Shown here in pieces: positions 1-12,300 of a DNA stretch of 64,000 bases; position 1 is the first letter of the stretch, and each line of letters opens with the position of its first letter. The stretch lies in the NCBI GenBank assembly GCA_033675265.1, contig JAUJYZ010001573.1:186001-250000 (forward strand), written 5' to 3'. Under the pieces are notes generated by a model. It saw only the letters and a list, made by a program, of their open reading frames with translations, did not search any database and was not told where the DNA came from. This stretch comes from Actinostola sp. cb2023. Lineage: Eukaryota; Cnidaria; Anthozoa; Actiniaria; Actinostolidae. The position numbers and the translations under genes are program-made.

Positions 1-14
1 GGGCCGGGGTTGTG

Positions 15-323
15 TTATACGAAGTCCCCTTCAGGATCATCGCCGTAGTTATGAACCCTTTGACGATGATGGTCAGGCAACGGCGACATTCGAGGACTTA
101 CACCATGCTGCATTGATGACCTTGGGGAGGGGGCTGGGGATTTCTTTGGCGAGCCTCCTAATGGTGATGACGAGGGGAGGGGTGGGTCGCACATTGATGA
201 CGTAGAGAATAGTTTGTACCATCCCATGCACAGGCTACTAAGGTCAAGGTCATCTAGGAGGATTTGGACCACGCCCATGAAGACTTTACGATCCATGCGC
301 CCATAATCACCCCATACGATAAC
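15..323 (-). CDS. Rim: Rim exon 23: end of C2B, C-terminal tail and stop
   Basis: Residues 1675-1776 plus stop TAA at 15-17 (acceptor GGTCTTACCTAG|GTT). VIVWGDYGRMDRKVFMGVVQ and LDDLDLSSLCMGWYKLFSTS are the conserved end of C2B (family: IVWGDYGRMDHKCFMGVAQILLEELDLSS..GWYKLF). A 55-residue Ser/Pro tail follows (SPKKSPAPSPRSS and SPRMSPLP), unlike the short vertebrate tail. It ends GDFV, which fits a class III PDZ ligand (x-D-x-hydrophobic). The 3' UTR and polyadenylation signal lie beyond the window edge. Confidence 0.96.
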   Translation of the reverse strand, partial: VIVWGDYGRMDRKVFMGVVQILLDDLDLSSLCMGWYKLFSTSSMCDPPLPSSSPLGGSPKKSPAPSPRSSMQHGVSPRMSPLPDHHRQRVHNYGDDPEGDFV

Positions 324-3300
324 CTAGGTAAGACCAAGAGAGCATACATTAGAGAACGAATGTCTAGGTATTGTGTTTATACAAGAGAGAATAAACTAGA
401 GAGATATATAAATTAGAGAGCGAATCTCTAGTAACAGCTACAGCCGATCCAACTGATCCCGATTAGTACTGGATCGGCTGTACGCAGTCTAATCAGGTTT
501 GTACAAGAGAGAATAAACTAGAGAGAGATATAAATTAGAGAGCGAATCTCTAGTAACCTGCATTACAGCCGATCCAACTGATCCCGATTAGTACTGGATC
601 GGCTGTACGCAGTCTAATCAGGTTTGTACAAGAGAATAAACTAGAGAGAGATATAAATTAGAGAGCGAATCTCTAGTAACCTGCATTACAGCCGATCCAA
701 CTGATCCCGATTAGTACTGGATCGGCTGTACGCAGTCTAATCAGGTTTGTACAAGAGAGCATAAATTAGAGAGCGAAGGGGGATTTCGCTGATTGGTCGA
801 TTGTATTTGACATGTTTGACGGCTGTCATTGATTAGGTGTCTGCATGAAAGTGAGATTCGTAACGGCCGCGACCAGAGGCTTTGTTGTTTCTCGCTGTTT
901 CGCGGAACTCGCGGAACGCCGTACAAACATCGTATTGAAGAGTTTGACAAAACCTCTGGAACCAGGATAGTGCGCTCTTGAGCCGTGTACATTTCGTGTA
1001 AATGTCGTGTAAATATCGTGTAAATATCGTGTAAATGTCGTGAAAATGTCGTGTAAATGTCGTGTAAATATCGTGTAAGTTTCGTGTAAATATCGTGTAA
1101 ATATCGTGTAAGTTTCGTGTAAATATCGTGTAAATATCGTGTAAGTTTCGTGTAAATATCGTGTAAATATCGTGTAAGTTTCGTGTAAATGTCGTGTAAG
1201 TTTCGTGTAAATATCGTGTAAATATCGGTGTAAGTTTCGTGTAAATATCGTGTAAATATCGTGTAAGTTTCGTGTAAATATCGTGTAAGTTTCGTGTAAA
1301 TATCGTGTAAATATCGTGTAAGTTTCGTGTAAATATCGTGTAAATATCGTGTAAGTTTCGTGTAAATATTTGACAAAATATCGTGTAAGTTTCGTGTAAA
1401 TATCGTGTAAATATCGTGTAAGTTTCGTGTAAATGTCGTGTAAGTTTCGTGTAAATATCGTGTAAATATCGTGTAAGTTTCGTGTAAATATCGTGTAAAT
1501 ATCGTGTAAGTTTCGTGTAAATATCGTGTAAGTTTCGTGTAAATATCGTGTAAATATCGTGTAAGTTTCGTGTAAATATCGTGTAAATATCGTGTAAGTT
1601 TCGTGTAAATATCGTGTAAATATCGTGTAAGTTTCGTGTAAATATCGTGTAAATATCGTGTAAGTTTCGTGTAAATATCGTGTAAATATCGTGTAAATAT
1701 CGTGTAAATATCGTGTAAATATCGTGTAAATATCGTGTAAGTTTCGTGTAAATATCGTGTAAATATCGTGTAAATATCGTGTAAATATCGTGAAAGTTTC
1801 GTGTAAATATCGTGTAAATATCGTGTAAACATCGTGTAAATGTCGTGTACATTAAATTCACATGGCTTTATTTATTTATTTTATATTTTACACAGCATGT
1901 ACATCAGCCAATAGCGTGCGTGTTCTTCGTGTTTACCTGTAACGTTTTGCCACGAATATCCACTTTGAAATCTAAACATTGTTGATATAGAGGTTCTAAT
2001 GTTCGTCGCGCTGTTCTCGTCTTTTTCTTAGCGATGCATCGTTTGCCTTCCATAACGTACACTTTGATGTACGGAGCTGCAAAGACAAAAGTAACGTCAC
2101 ATATCATGTCTAACAATCCACTCGACAGAAACAAGATGGCGACTGTACATTTTACCCAGTAATCCTTTGCGAACCTAAATCAGTACTACTCACATCTGCA
2201 AACTGTCTGACACGTTCACATAAATAAAGCAGGTAACAGCTTCATACTTAACCTAAATCAGTACTACTCACATCTGCAAACCGTGTCTGACACGTCCACA
2301 TAAATAAAGCAGGTAACAGCTTCTGATAGTTAACCTAAATCAGTACTACTCGCATCTACAAACTTTCTGACACGTTTACATATTTAAAGTTGGTAACGGC
2401 TTCACACTTGCAAATTTTGACGCTTTCAAAACTGTGTTCTAAAGTTGCTACGAGGTATAGTGGTTTATGCGCGCGTCATTTATGATATGGGTTTCCCGGC
2501 TTTGGTGAAGCGCGCGGAATACATATTATATTGGGTTCCCTGCGTTTTACGCAAGGAATCGCGCGTTTTTTCTTGCGTTTACGTAAGTAAGTAAGTACCT
2601 GGAAGCATTTTGGTATTAGGTTTTGGTAGAAGGCCTTTGGCTCGTATCACTTCAACTTCTAAAGCTGCTTTACGATAACACAAACCAAGCTGGATGTCAC
2701 CCATCGATGGAGATGCTACGTAAACAAAACAGAAAGCATAAGAGACTACAATCGATCTAACGTACGTCTGTCTCTCTTTAAGTATCCATAACATCCTTAC
2801 GTATCCATAATGCTCCTATATACGTATCCATAACATCCCTACGTATCCATAACACCCCTACGTGTCCATAATGCTCCTACGTATCCATAACACCCTTACG
2901 TATCCATAACGCTCCTACGTATCCATAACGTACTTACGTATCCATAACGCTTCTACGTATCCATAACATACTTACGTATCCATAACGCTCCTACGTATCC
3001 ATAACATACTTACGTATCCATAACGCTCCTACGTATCCATAACACCCTTATGTATCAAAAACACCCTTCTGCGCGCGGAATCCTAAATAATTATTGCAAG
3101 CTACGCCGTCGATATTGAGACGCAATACGCTTACGTTTCTACGTGATACGTACCTAAAACCTGCCGTCCAACCATCTGTGAAGGACCAAGTCCATCAATA
3201 AAATCACCTAAATGTCCTTCGGTACCAAGCTTTAGGCTGGGCGGTACCCATGGACTGTAAGAATATAGATATAGACAATTAGATTGATATTTAAAAATTA

Positions 3301-6300
3301 TTATTAATCACTGGGCGGTACCCATGGATGGAATATAAGATTATAGATATAGACAATTAGATTTAAAAAAGAAAAAAAGAAAAAAAAAAAAAAAGAAAAA
3401 AAGGAAAAAAGAAAAAAAGGAAAAAAGGAAAAAAGGAAAAAAGGAGAAAAGGAAAAAAAAAAAGAAGAAAAAACATGAAAATGGATGCTTTATGCATGGA
3501 AGGATATATTCTGAACTTACTAAAGCCTACTGGAAGCGATGCTGGATTTGATCGACCTATGACACAAGCCGACGAGTGAAGATGTTTTACTTCTCTACAC
3601 ATGAAGAGGAATTTCGGACCTTGTCTTTCAGGATAGTAATCAGGAACGGATGTCATCAGCGTTGAGAAATTTTTTATTTTGATTTTTTTAATGTTTTTTT
3701 TATGTTTTCCCATTTCAAACAATTTCCACAATTTTCAAAAAGAGAGAGAAAACATACTCGAGGGAATTGTCACATGGTATGAAATAAGAAAACATGGTGG
3801 CAAGTGGGTGTAGATTTTGCAAAGAAGATGACATAGCAAGCGTACGACAAAGTTTTCGCCGCCAATGCTCAACGACAAACATAGAGTCGTTTTCGTATGA
3901 GTGGGAAATCTACGGCACGGAGTTACAGTCCTCTAATATTTCTTTTGCTGAGACCCCAAAGGACTTTGTAAATGTCATAGTATATAAGACGAGGTTCTAT
4001 ACCTTCATTTCATTCCTTTACGCACTTTATTAACTTACTTAGCGAAAACTAGTTTCGTTTTCTCAACCTCCTCAGTTCGCTAAAGATATAATGCGTTGAA
4101 CTACATAGCTGTGTGCGCGCGTAAATTCAAATACTTAGCGCGCGCACTACTGTGTTGCCGGGTAGAAAAAGATAGGTAAAGCATAATTATAAAAATAAAA
4201 ATAAAAATAGTTTCACAACAACATTCTAGTTAAGGAAAACAGCATGAGGTACACGCGCATAGTTCCATTCTGTCTTGTTGTTCATTAGTCTGTCCGGTCT
4301 CTCTCTATTTATTCTCACAGATTCAGTGATCTGTCGAAGCATGGGATCACCATGAAAAACACCAGTCACACTCAATTAAAATCTGGTATAGTGCCTTGGT
4401 GTTTCTCATGGGTGTGCCTCCTCAGTGTAGAGTCTTCGCTTCCTGAGTCCATCGCATTTAAATGTCCTTTTTTTTTTTCATGGTGATCCCCATGCTTCGA
4501 CAGATCACTGAATCTGTGAGAATAAATAGAGAGACCGGACAGACTAATGAACAACAAGACAGAATGGAACTATGCGCGTGTACCTCATGCTGTTTTCCTT
4601 AACTAGAATGTTGTTGTGAAACTATTTTTATTTTTATTTTTTATAATTATGCTTTACCTATCTTTTTCTACCCGGCAACACAGTAGTACGCGCGCTAAGT
4701 ATTTGAATTTACGCGCGCACACAGCTATGTAGTTCAACGCATTAGATCTTTAGCGAACTGAGGAGGTTGAGAAAACGAAACTAGTTTTCGCTAAGTAAGT
4801 TAATAAAGTGCGTAATGGAATGAAATGAAGGTATAGAACCTCGTCTTATGTACTATGGAGTTACAGTCACGGTACGGATCGAATCGAAGACATTGTATTC
4901 AACCAATCACAGCGCGCAAAATCATTGCTCAACCAATCAGAATGCTTGGACACGGCACAACACGAACTGTACCGTAACCACTTCCCACTCATGTGAAAAC
5001 AACTCTGTGTCGAACATACGAACGTTACACTGATCCATTTTGTAGGATAAATAAAGATTATTATTATTATTACACATTTTTTGTCCAAGAACTTTCACTG
5101 AATGGAATAAAGATTGTAGGATGCGTGATACGTTATCTCAGAAGCGTGACATGATAAATTGACTAAAACACGGTCACGCTCAATACTACATTCGCTATGT
5201 GAAACAATGTTAGGATGAAAGGCGAAGAATTAGAAATAGAAGAAAATGAACTAGGAATGGGATGAGATTTCCCTGAGAGAAAGGAACCACCTGTTCTTAC
5301 TGGGGAGTTTTTATGATCACAAACCAAACTGAACACCTAATAGTTTCACACCGAAATAACCGTGTAGTGTTATTTCTATATGGTATTCTTTAACTCGTAG
5401 CATGATTGTATTCAAAAATCAACGTGAAAGCATTGAGAAGTTGCTTGTTCGTGTACATGTACAGTGCCGCACCTAAAGACTCCCATCGAGTTTCTATTAC
5501 AGTATTCGCACACCAACTGTCACCGTTGTACTAATGTCATATTCTTCAGTCGACTCTCACATGAAAATATCGATTAAGAAACTCGGTCAACTTATTGTTT
5601 TTCATTATAAATATTGCTATTTGCGTAGCCTAGGGAGGGCAAGCAAGAAACAACAGGGAAAATATAATATTGAAGAAATGATAGATATATATAGTAATAA
5701 AATACATCCAAATGGTTTTTCAGCGAGTGTAATATTCTGACCATAAGTTTTGAATTTCAGTCAACTTTGCATAAGTACGCGCACAGCCGGTGATATTTGA
5801 ATGTAGAAATTTGTCGAGAACACAGTTCAGTTAGACATTTTAATTAATCAAAATCCATCTTATAGCACTCAACGGAACAACTTCAAGATGTCTCAAAACA
5901 CGAACACGATGTAATAGGAAACGCGAGGAAAGTTAATAACGAAAACATACGGCCTTCGCAGCAAAACAAATTTCAAAATGAACAATGTGATGAGTTTTCT
6001 TTTGAGTTTGTGCTTTCACAACTATATAGTATTATTGTATTGACATAACTCTTGTAGAGTTCTATAGGCAATATAGTCATAGGAACACAGGCCAATATGC
6101 ATTCAAAAGTTTCAATATATGTACAGAAATACCTTCGCCCAAGAACTGAAGAATGGCTGAAAAAAATCCGATATCTGCTTACAAACCGTTGCAAAACAAA
6201 CTTTGCTTAAGATGAATTCAATATGTTGGATAATCATTACCTTTGGAGTAAGAATCTTTGTTCAGTATTTTTGGATCTCATCAAGGTGTAGTACACCTCA

Positions 6301-9300
6301 ACCAAGGACTCCCTTTTCGACGAAAACGCCATGATTGCAATAACTCAAATGTAAGCAAGAGTTGCCGGCCTTTGGGACCAAATGAATGGAAAACTACGAC
6401 ACGCACACAGCACACGAGAAGCTGTGAGAAAATCGTCCCTTTAAGATCGATATGTAAAATAAACTGGTTTGTTGTCAGTCATTTTTGTACTCGCGGAGTG
6501 CAGCTGGGATACGGTTATGTCCAACGAGACACGATTTTAAAGTGTTTATTTGAAAGACAATACTTTTGTGGAATGATCTATGCTATGCTGACAGTAGATT
6601 AATTGCACCCTTTATCGTTTGTAGATGGCTGTATTTTTTTATAAAACAAGCATTTTTAGCAGCAAATTGCCACCGCTAGATGACTTCCTCTGAATTGATA
6701 ATTAGCACAAGCAGAAATGCATTCACCAAAAACAAATTAACTTAAAGACAGCTACTAGTACTAGTGGTCACCGCTGCTCATTATAAGCTCAAAACAGAAC
6801 TATTACAAGCTTTTTGCCTATATTACTGAACTGACGTCAAATGTGGCCAAAAATAGAATTCGAGATGTTGGCCCACCTAATGCATTTTGACGTCAGAGAT
6901 TAAGTCGCACATTTTTTTACGTGGGGACATCGTTTGTTTATACTTGTCGGTAGAGTCTGGCTATCACTAGCGATGCAAGCAAAAGCCACACTACAAGAAT
7001 CTCGGCCGTTTTCAGTTGTGATAAAAACGCAGGAGCAGACAAAACAGCTCGTTTTGCCAGATGGAAGCGAGTAGTGCAATGCATATATTGTGTAATAGCT
7101 ATACAGTCATTCTCAAAAAGGTTGTCCAGATGAAAAGACTACAATACTACAATAAAGTCACGTGATTCATTATGTTTTCAATTTCTGCGCGCGGAACTGC
7201 GAGTTGATACCAGCGCCATTACATTCAGTTCTCACAATGCTGTGTACTTTTGTATCTCAAATTGAAATTCCATGCGAGGAAATTGAATATACATAATGAA
7301 TCATGTGACTTTATTGTAGTATTGTAGTCTTTTCATCTGGACAACCTTTTTGAGAATGACTGTATTTCCCATTTGTAAATATCTCCATAACCTGAACAAG
7401 GCTAGTCCGGGCTAGCCGAAATATAGTCACTAAAAAATATATACGTTGTATTGGTCTTTGCGCATGCTGATTCCTTGGACTACTTGCTTCATTTAAGGTG
7501 GTTTTTGACCATTTAGATCTATACATTAGATCCAACGTTTTCTGGCAGGATACTCGTACACGGCTTTTGCTACTTCTCAAGTCTTCACATATATGTTTAC
7601 TTCAGTCGCTTCTACATTTTATCTGACGTTCAGTAAACATGGAATTGTCTTCAAGTGGGGCCTGGCACTAAGAGCGAACGGCCATTATACATTTGTCATC
7701 GCAGAGAACGAATTTCAAGAGCTATATCAATGTAACAACACTTACAAAATGACTTTGAAATTTCGAGAAAACCTATAATTCTGTCGCTGTAGTCCGATAC
7801 AATTTCCTTGTTGCCATGCCAACACTGATTAAAACCGCGCCACATTCTGCGCATGCGTACGGAGCTTGCGCTTATTTCACAAACCGGAAGTTTCGAGTCT
7901 ATGATCTTTAAAATAAAATATTATTATTATATCTTTATGAAAAACAAGGTTACTGACAAAAAGCAGATTAAATAATTTTGGCGATATTTTGGCAACTTTT
8001 GGTAACTATCAAAAATACGCTATCTTTTGGAAAGGAAGAGAGGAAGAGAGGAAGAGAGAAAGAGAGAAAGAGAGAAAGAGAGAAAGAGAGAAAGAGAGAA
8101 AGAGAGAAAGAGAGAAAGAGAGGAAGAGAGGAAGAGAGGAAGAGAGAGAGGGAGAAAGGGAGAAAGGGAGAAAGGAAGAAAGGAAGAAAGGGAGAAAGGG
8201 AGAAAGGGAGAAAGGGAGAAAGGGAGAAAGGGAGAAAGGGAGAAAGGGAGAAAGGGAGAAAGGGAGAAAGGGAGAAAGGGAGAAAGGGAGAAGGGAGAAA
8301 GGGAGAAAGGGAGAAAGGGAGAAAGGGAGAAAGGGAGAAAGGGAGAAAGGGAGAAAGGGAGAAAGGGAGAAAGGGAGAAAGGGAGAAAGGGAGAAAGGGA
8401 GAAAGGGAGAAAGGGAGAAAGGGAGAAAGGGAGAAAGGGAGAAAGGGAGAAAGGGAGAAAGGGAGAAAGGGAGAAAGGGAGAAAGGGAGAAAGGAAGAAA
8501 GGAAGAAAGGAAAAAAGGAAGACATATATAGATAGATAGAAAGAAATACAGAAAGATCCAGTTCAGATACTTATGTTTTTAATATTTATATATATCACTT
8601 TCCCCCGCCGGCGTGAACTGTTTTAAGATCGACTTCCGCTCTAGCTGTTGCTTCGTGTGTTTATTTTCTCCCCTGTAACTCTTCGGGGTTTTTTTTTACG
8701 TTTCTGACAACTTTGTAAATAAAACTTTTACGATCCGTTTGTCAAAATTCTTGGAAACAAAAAAGCATCTTACGAGTGACACGAATGTATCAATAACTAA
8801 TCTTGATGACTTGAACATGCGAATAATAAGGTTTGCACAGTTAGTACACCTATAGTTTTAATGACAATAAATGGTCTTGTATGGGGAATTGATAAATAAA
8901 TACCACTATTTTGCATATCTTACCAAAACGAAAAGCGAAAAACTGAAAGAAAATGGACAATAATTTCTCGAGGTTTCTGACAGCTTTGTAAATAAACTAT
9001 GTGTTGTAACTGTCTTGCGCATTTAAAATGTTCCAGTCTTTTGGTAATCCTGACTTAGAGTAGCTTACATAACAGAGCCCGTTCGTAGGCTGTTATTGAT
9101 AATTACAACTTAAGTAGCAAAATAGAATCAAATAGAGCCTTAGTAAGAGCCATATTACGAGGCAAAGCCTCCAATTGCGCAAGAAGCGCTGTATATGCAA
9201 AACATTGAATTCATCTCAAGCTTTCGTTGCTGTAATCAAAAGTTTACCTGCCGGGAGCCCATAGCTTAGAAGCGACGAAATCCAAGGCTTGATCTACTCT

Positions 9301-12300
9301 CGACATTGCGAGGCCTCCAAACTTGGCGAGGAGAAACCCGTCTGTTTTCAAGCGAAACCTCCGACAGAGTTGGATTGAAAAGGGCTCTGAAGCACTGTTC
9401 AATCAGCGTTGTCTTTTTTACGTTGCCAAGACAATCTAAACCGCATGCGGCAATTTGAATTATGGCGAGTGAATCTGATTAAAACAGATACGAGAAGTAC
9501 CCTACGACCAATCGAAGGCGAGGTCATCACAGCACCTTACAATGGCGTCCAACTTCGACAGAGATTGGAGCCCGGGATATCAGTGGAGACCCTCTCAGCG
9601 CCGCTATAGATGATTCTACAATCTTCATCAAAGAAAGAGTTCGGGACTTTGATTCATAACACTCAGATACCGGGTGAAATAAACACGCCGTGCGAGACAT
9701 GAACCGCGGATTCCGAAAACTTAATTAGAGACACGGTATTTTCTACTCGTAACACGCAAAAACGGAAAGTAAGAAATGACGAAATAAAGAAAAAAAGAGC
9801 AGATAATGATTCGGTAAGTAAAAGAAGAAAGAAATCGAAGGAAAATCACATATGATCCGGAAGTTGTAAATGATAAAGTATCGCATTTTGAATTCTCAAA
9901 AAGATCGAGTTTCTGATAATCTGACAAGTTGAAATCTTCGTTTCTAATGTATTTTCTATGGCTTACAACCCAATTTAAGCATTTAGACTAATTGATGCCT
10001 TTATATTATTCCAAATTGACGATAAAAATCAGATGTCCCCCAATTATTTACTTCTAGAACTGTATATATAGAATGGAAATCTCAATTTCCCCGCGCCGAA
10101 TCTTCTCATGCTGAGCAGACTGTTGGTACAGATACCTAAAGAGCATTTTTTCCGATAAAAACCGGAATTACTGAGAACTGTTTGCCTCTTATAAAACCAA
10201 ACTTACCGACAGTCACTTACAAGTCATATCTCAGATTGGAGAGCCAATTATAGCAAACTTTCTTCACTCAAGGACACATTAAAGTAAATACTAAAATGCA
10301 TCGGGTGAAATTCAGTCGAAAAAGCAAATACTTCGTCGCCTGAGATAAGTTTCTCTGGAATACACTTTGGACGAAGAGACGCGGCTACAATCAGTAAGTG
10401 TATGTTTTTGCTTCGATAAAAACGCTTTTAAGTCCTATTACGACTGTAGTTTTCTTATCAGAGCTGTAAAGAAAGCGGAATTCTGAAGAATTGGTGTCAT
10501 GTGAAAACGGGCCCGACGCAAGCATAAGCGCCGAAATGGAAACATTCTGATACTTATTCTTATGCTTGCTCTTGTGCTTATGCTTGCGTCGGGCCAGTTT
10601 TCACAGTGAAATAACGCCTCTTGTTCTTGTGCTTATGCTTGCGTCGGGCCAGTTTTCACAGTGAAATAACGCCTCTTGTTCTTGTGCTTATGCTTGCGTC
10701 GAGCCCGCGTTTTCACAGTGAAATAACGCCTCTTGTTCTCAGTTGTGCTTATGCTTGCGTCGGGCCAGTTTTCACAGTGAAATAATGCTTCTTGTGCAAG
10801 CGCTCGTGTCGTCAGTGAAAATTACACCAAGATCGATATCTTTATGCCAAAAAAAGTCAAAACTCGGTGAAGCTACGCGGAATAGCGCTTCGCAGAACCA
10901 AAAACACTCTCCATTGACCACTTCAACGATTTCACGCAGGAAATTACTCAAGTAGAGTTAAAAACCATATCAAGTTTAGTTCTGATCAATTATTAATATC
11001 GACGGTAATGGGAGCAAATTTTGCATAATTTCCATATTTCCAATAAAAATAAAAATAAAAATAAATATAATAATAATAAATATAATAATAATAATAATAA
11101 TTTCCATATTTCCCCCTCTTTTTACAATATTGTTCTCATATTTCAAATAACTGCTTTTAGGATGGCAAACACATATAAATAATAAATATAAAAAATATAA
11201 TAATAATAATTTCCATATTTCCCGCTCTTTTTACAATACTGTTCTCATATTTCAAATAACGGGATGGCAAACACATCCACCCACTTCAACGCGTGACACA
11301 TGGCCGACACACCGGCACATGAAATGCATAGATTTAAACTGTAAGCAAAATTCTTTTCTCACTCGATGATCGAAGAGACGAGAAATGTGTTTACAGAATA
11401 GAATAGAGTAGAGTAGAGTAGAATTGAAATGAATACTAACATGGGATTTTCCGCGTTCATTATGGCGTAAAGACCATGCCTGGTAGAGAAAAAAGAATGG
11501 AAGAAAGATACAAAAGAAATAGTTTATCAAATATAATGAACAGATGAAAATGTGGAAATAAAACTCAAGTGTCAACAACACAATTTCAAGAGTTTAGAGA
11601 TTAATTAGTCTATGAATAAGTTAGATTATGTTAATGGTATAAGATGTTAGTAAGGAAGTTGTTTAGGTGAAAGAGAACGAGAGCAACAAGAGGAAGCTAG
11701 GAAAGAAGACCCGGACACTCAGGCATGCAGAAGGCTACGGTGCAAAGCAACCACTTGGAACACTTTAATGGCTTTCTGCTTTCAACCAATCACATGCAAG
11801 AAACTTACTCTCGTCCAATCACATCACACTACTACTACACCAAAACGAGTCTAGTAATTACGTCACCAACCTGCCACTTTCGCTACTCGCTATGGATCCT
11901 GGGATACTATTCATACTGCCACTTCGATCACTATCAGCAATAGACGATGATCTACTACTTCGGCCGCTGCCACCATAATTGTCGTTTCGCAGAGCCTGTC
12001 GGGATGTCTTAATAAAACCGCCTGTAGACAAGACAGCAAGATTGTTTAAACTGCCCGACGTGTTTTCGTCGAGGGGCAGTTTTCCTGTAGAGAGAAAGAC
12101 GGTGATGGACGAGTTAGCACTTGAATGGCTTACCTTGATTGACGTGTGTTAACCACGTGACTACCCAATACTTACGCTCTCTCTCACTATATTGAGAGTT
12201 ATAAAGACAAAGTTTTCTTTATCTTTTTGAAATTAAGAAAACTTTATAAATGTTCTAAAGACTAGAAATATTGAATTGTGTCGTAGTAAAGAGTAAATTC

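Noticed and set aside
741..1861. Minus-strand open frames of over 340 codons (RYLHDIYT repeats)
   Set aside because: They are produced by an 11-bp minisatellite in 33-bp units without stop codons; two frames are open at once and no homology or gene signal exists.
7968..8539. Open frames on both strands of 170-185 codons rich in KGRE or SPFLPF
   Set aside because: A pure AAAGGGAG satellite; every frame is open because the motif lacks stop triplets.
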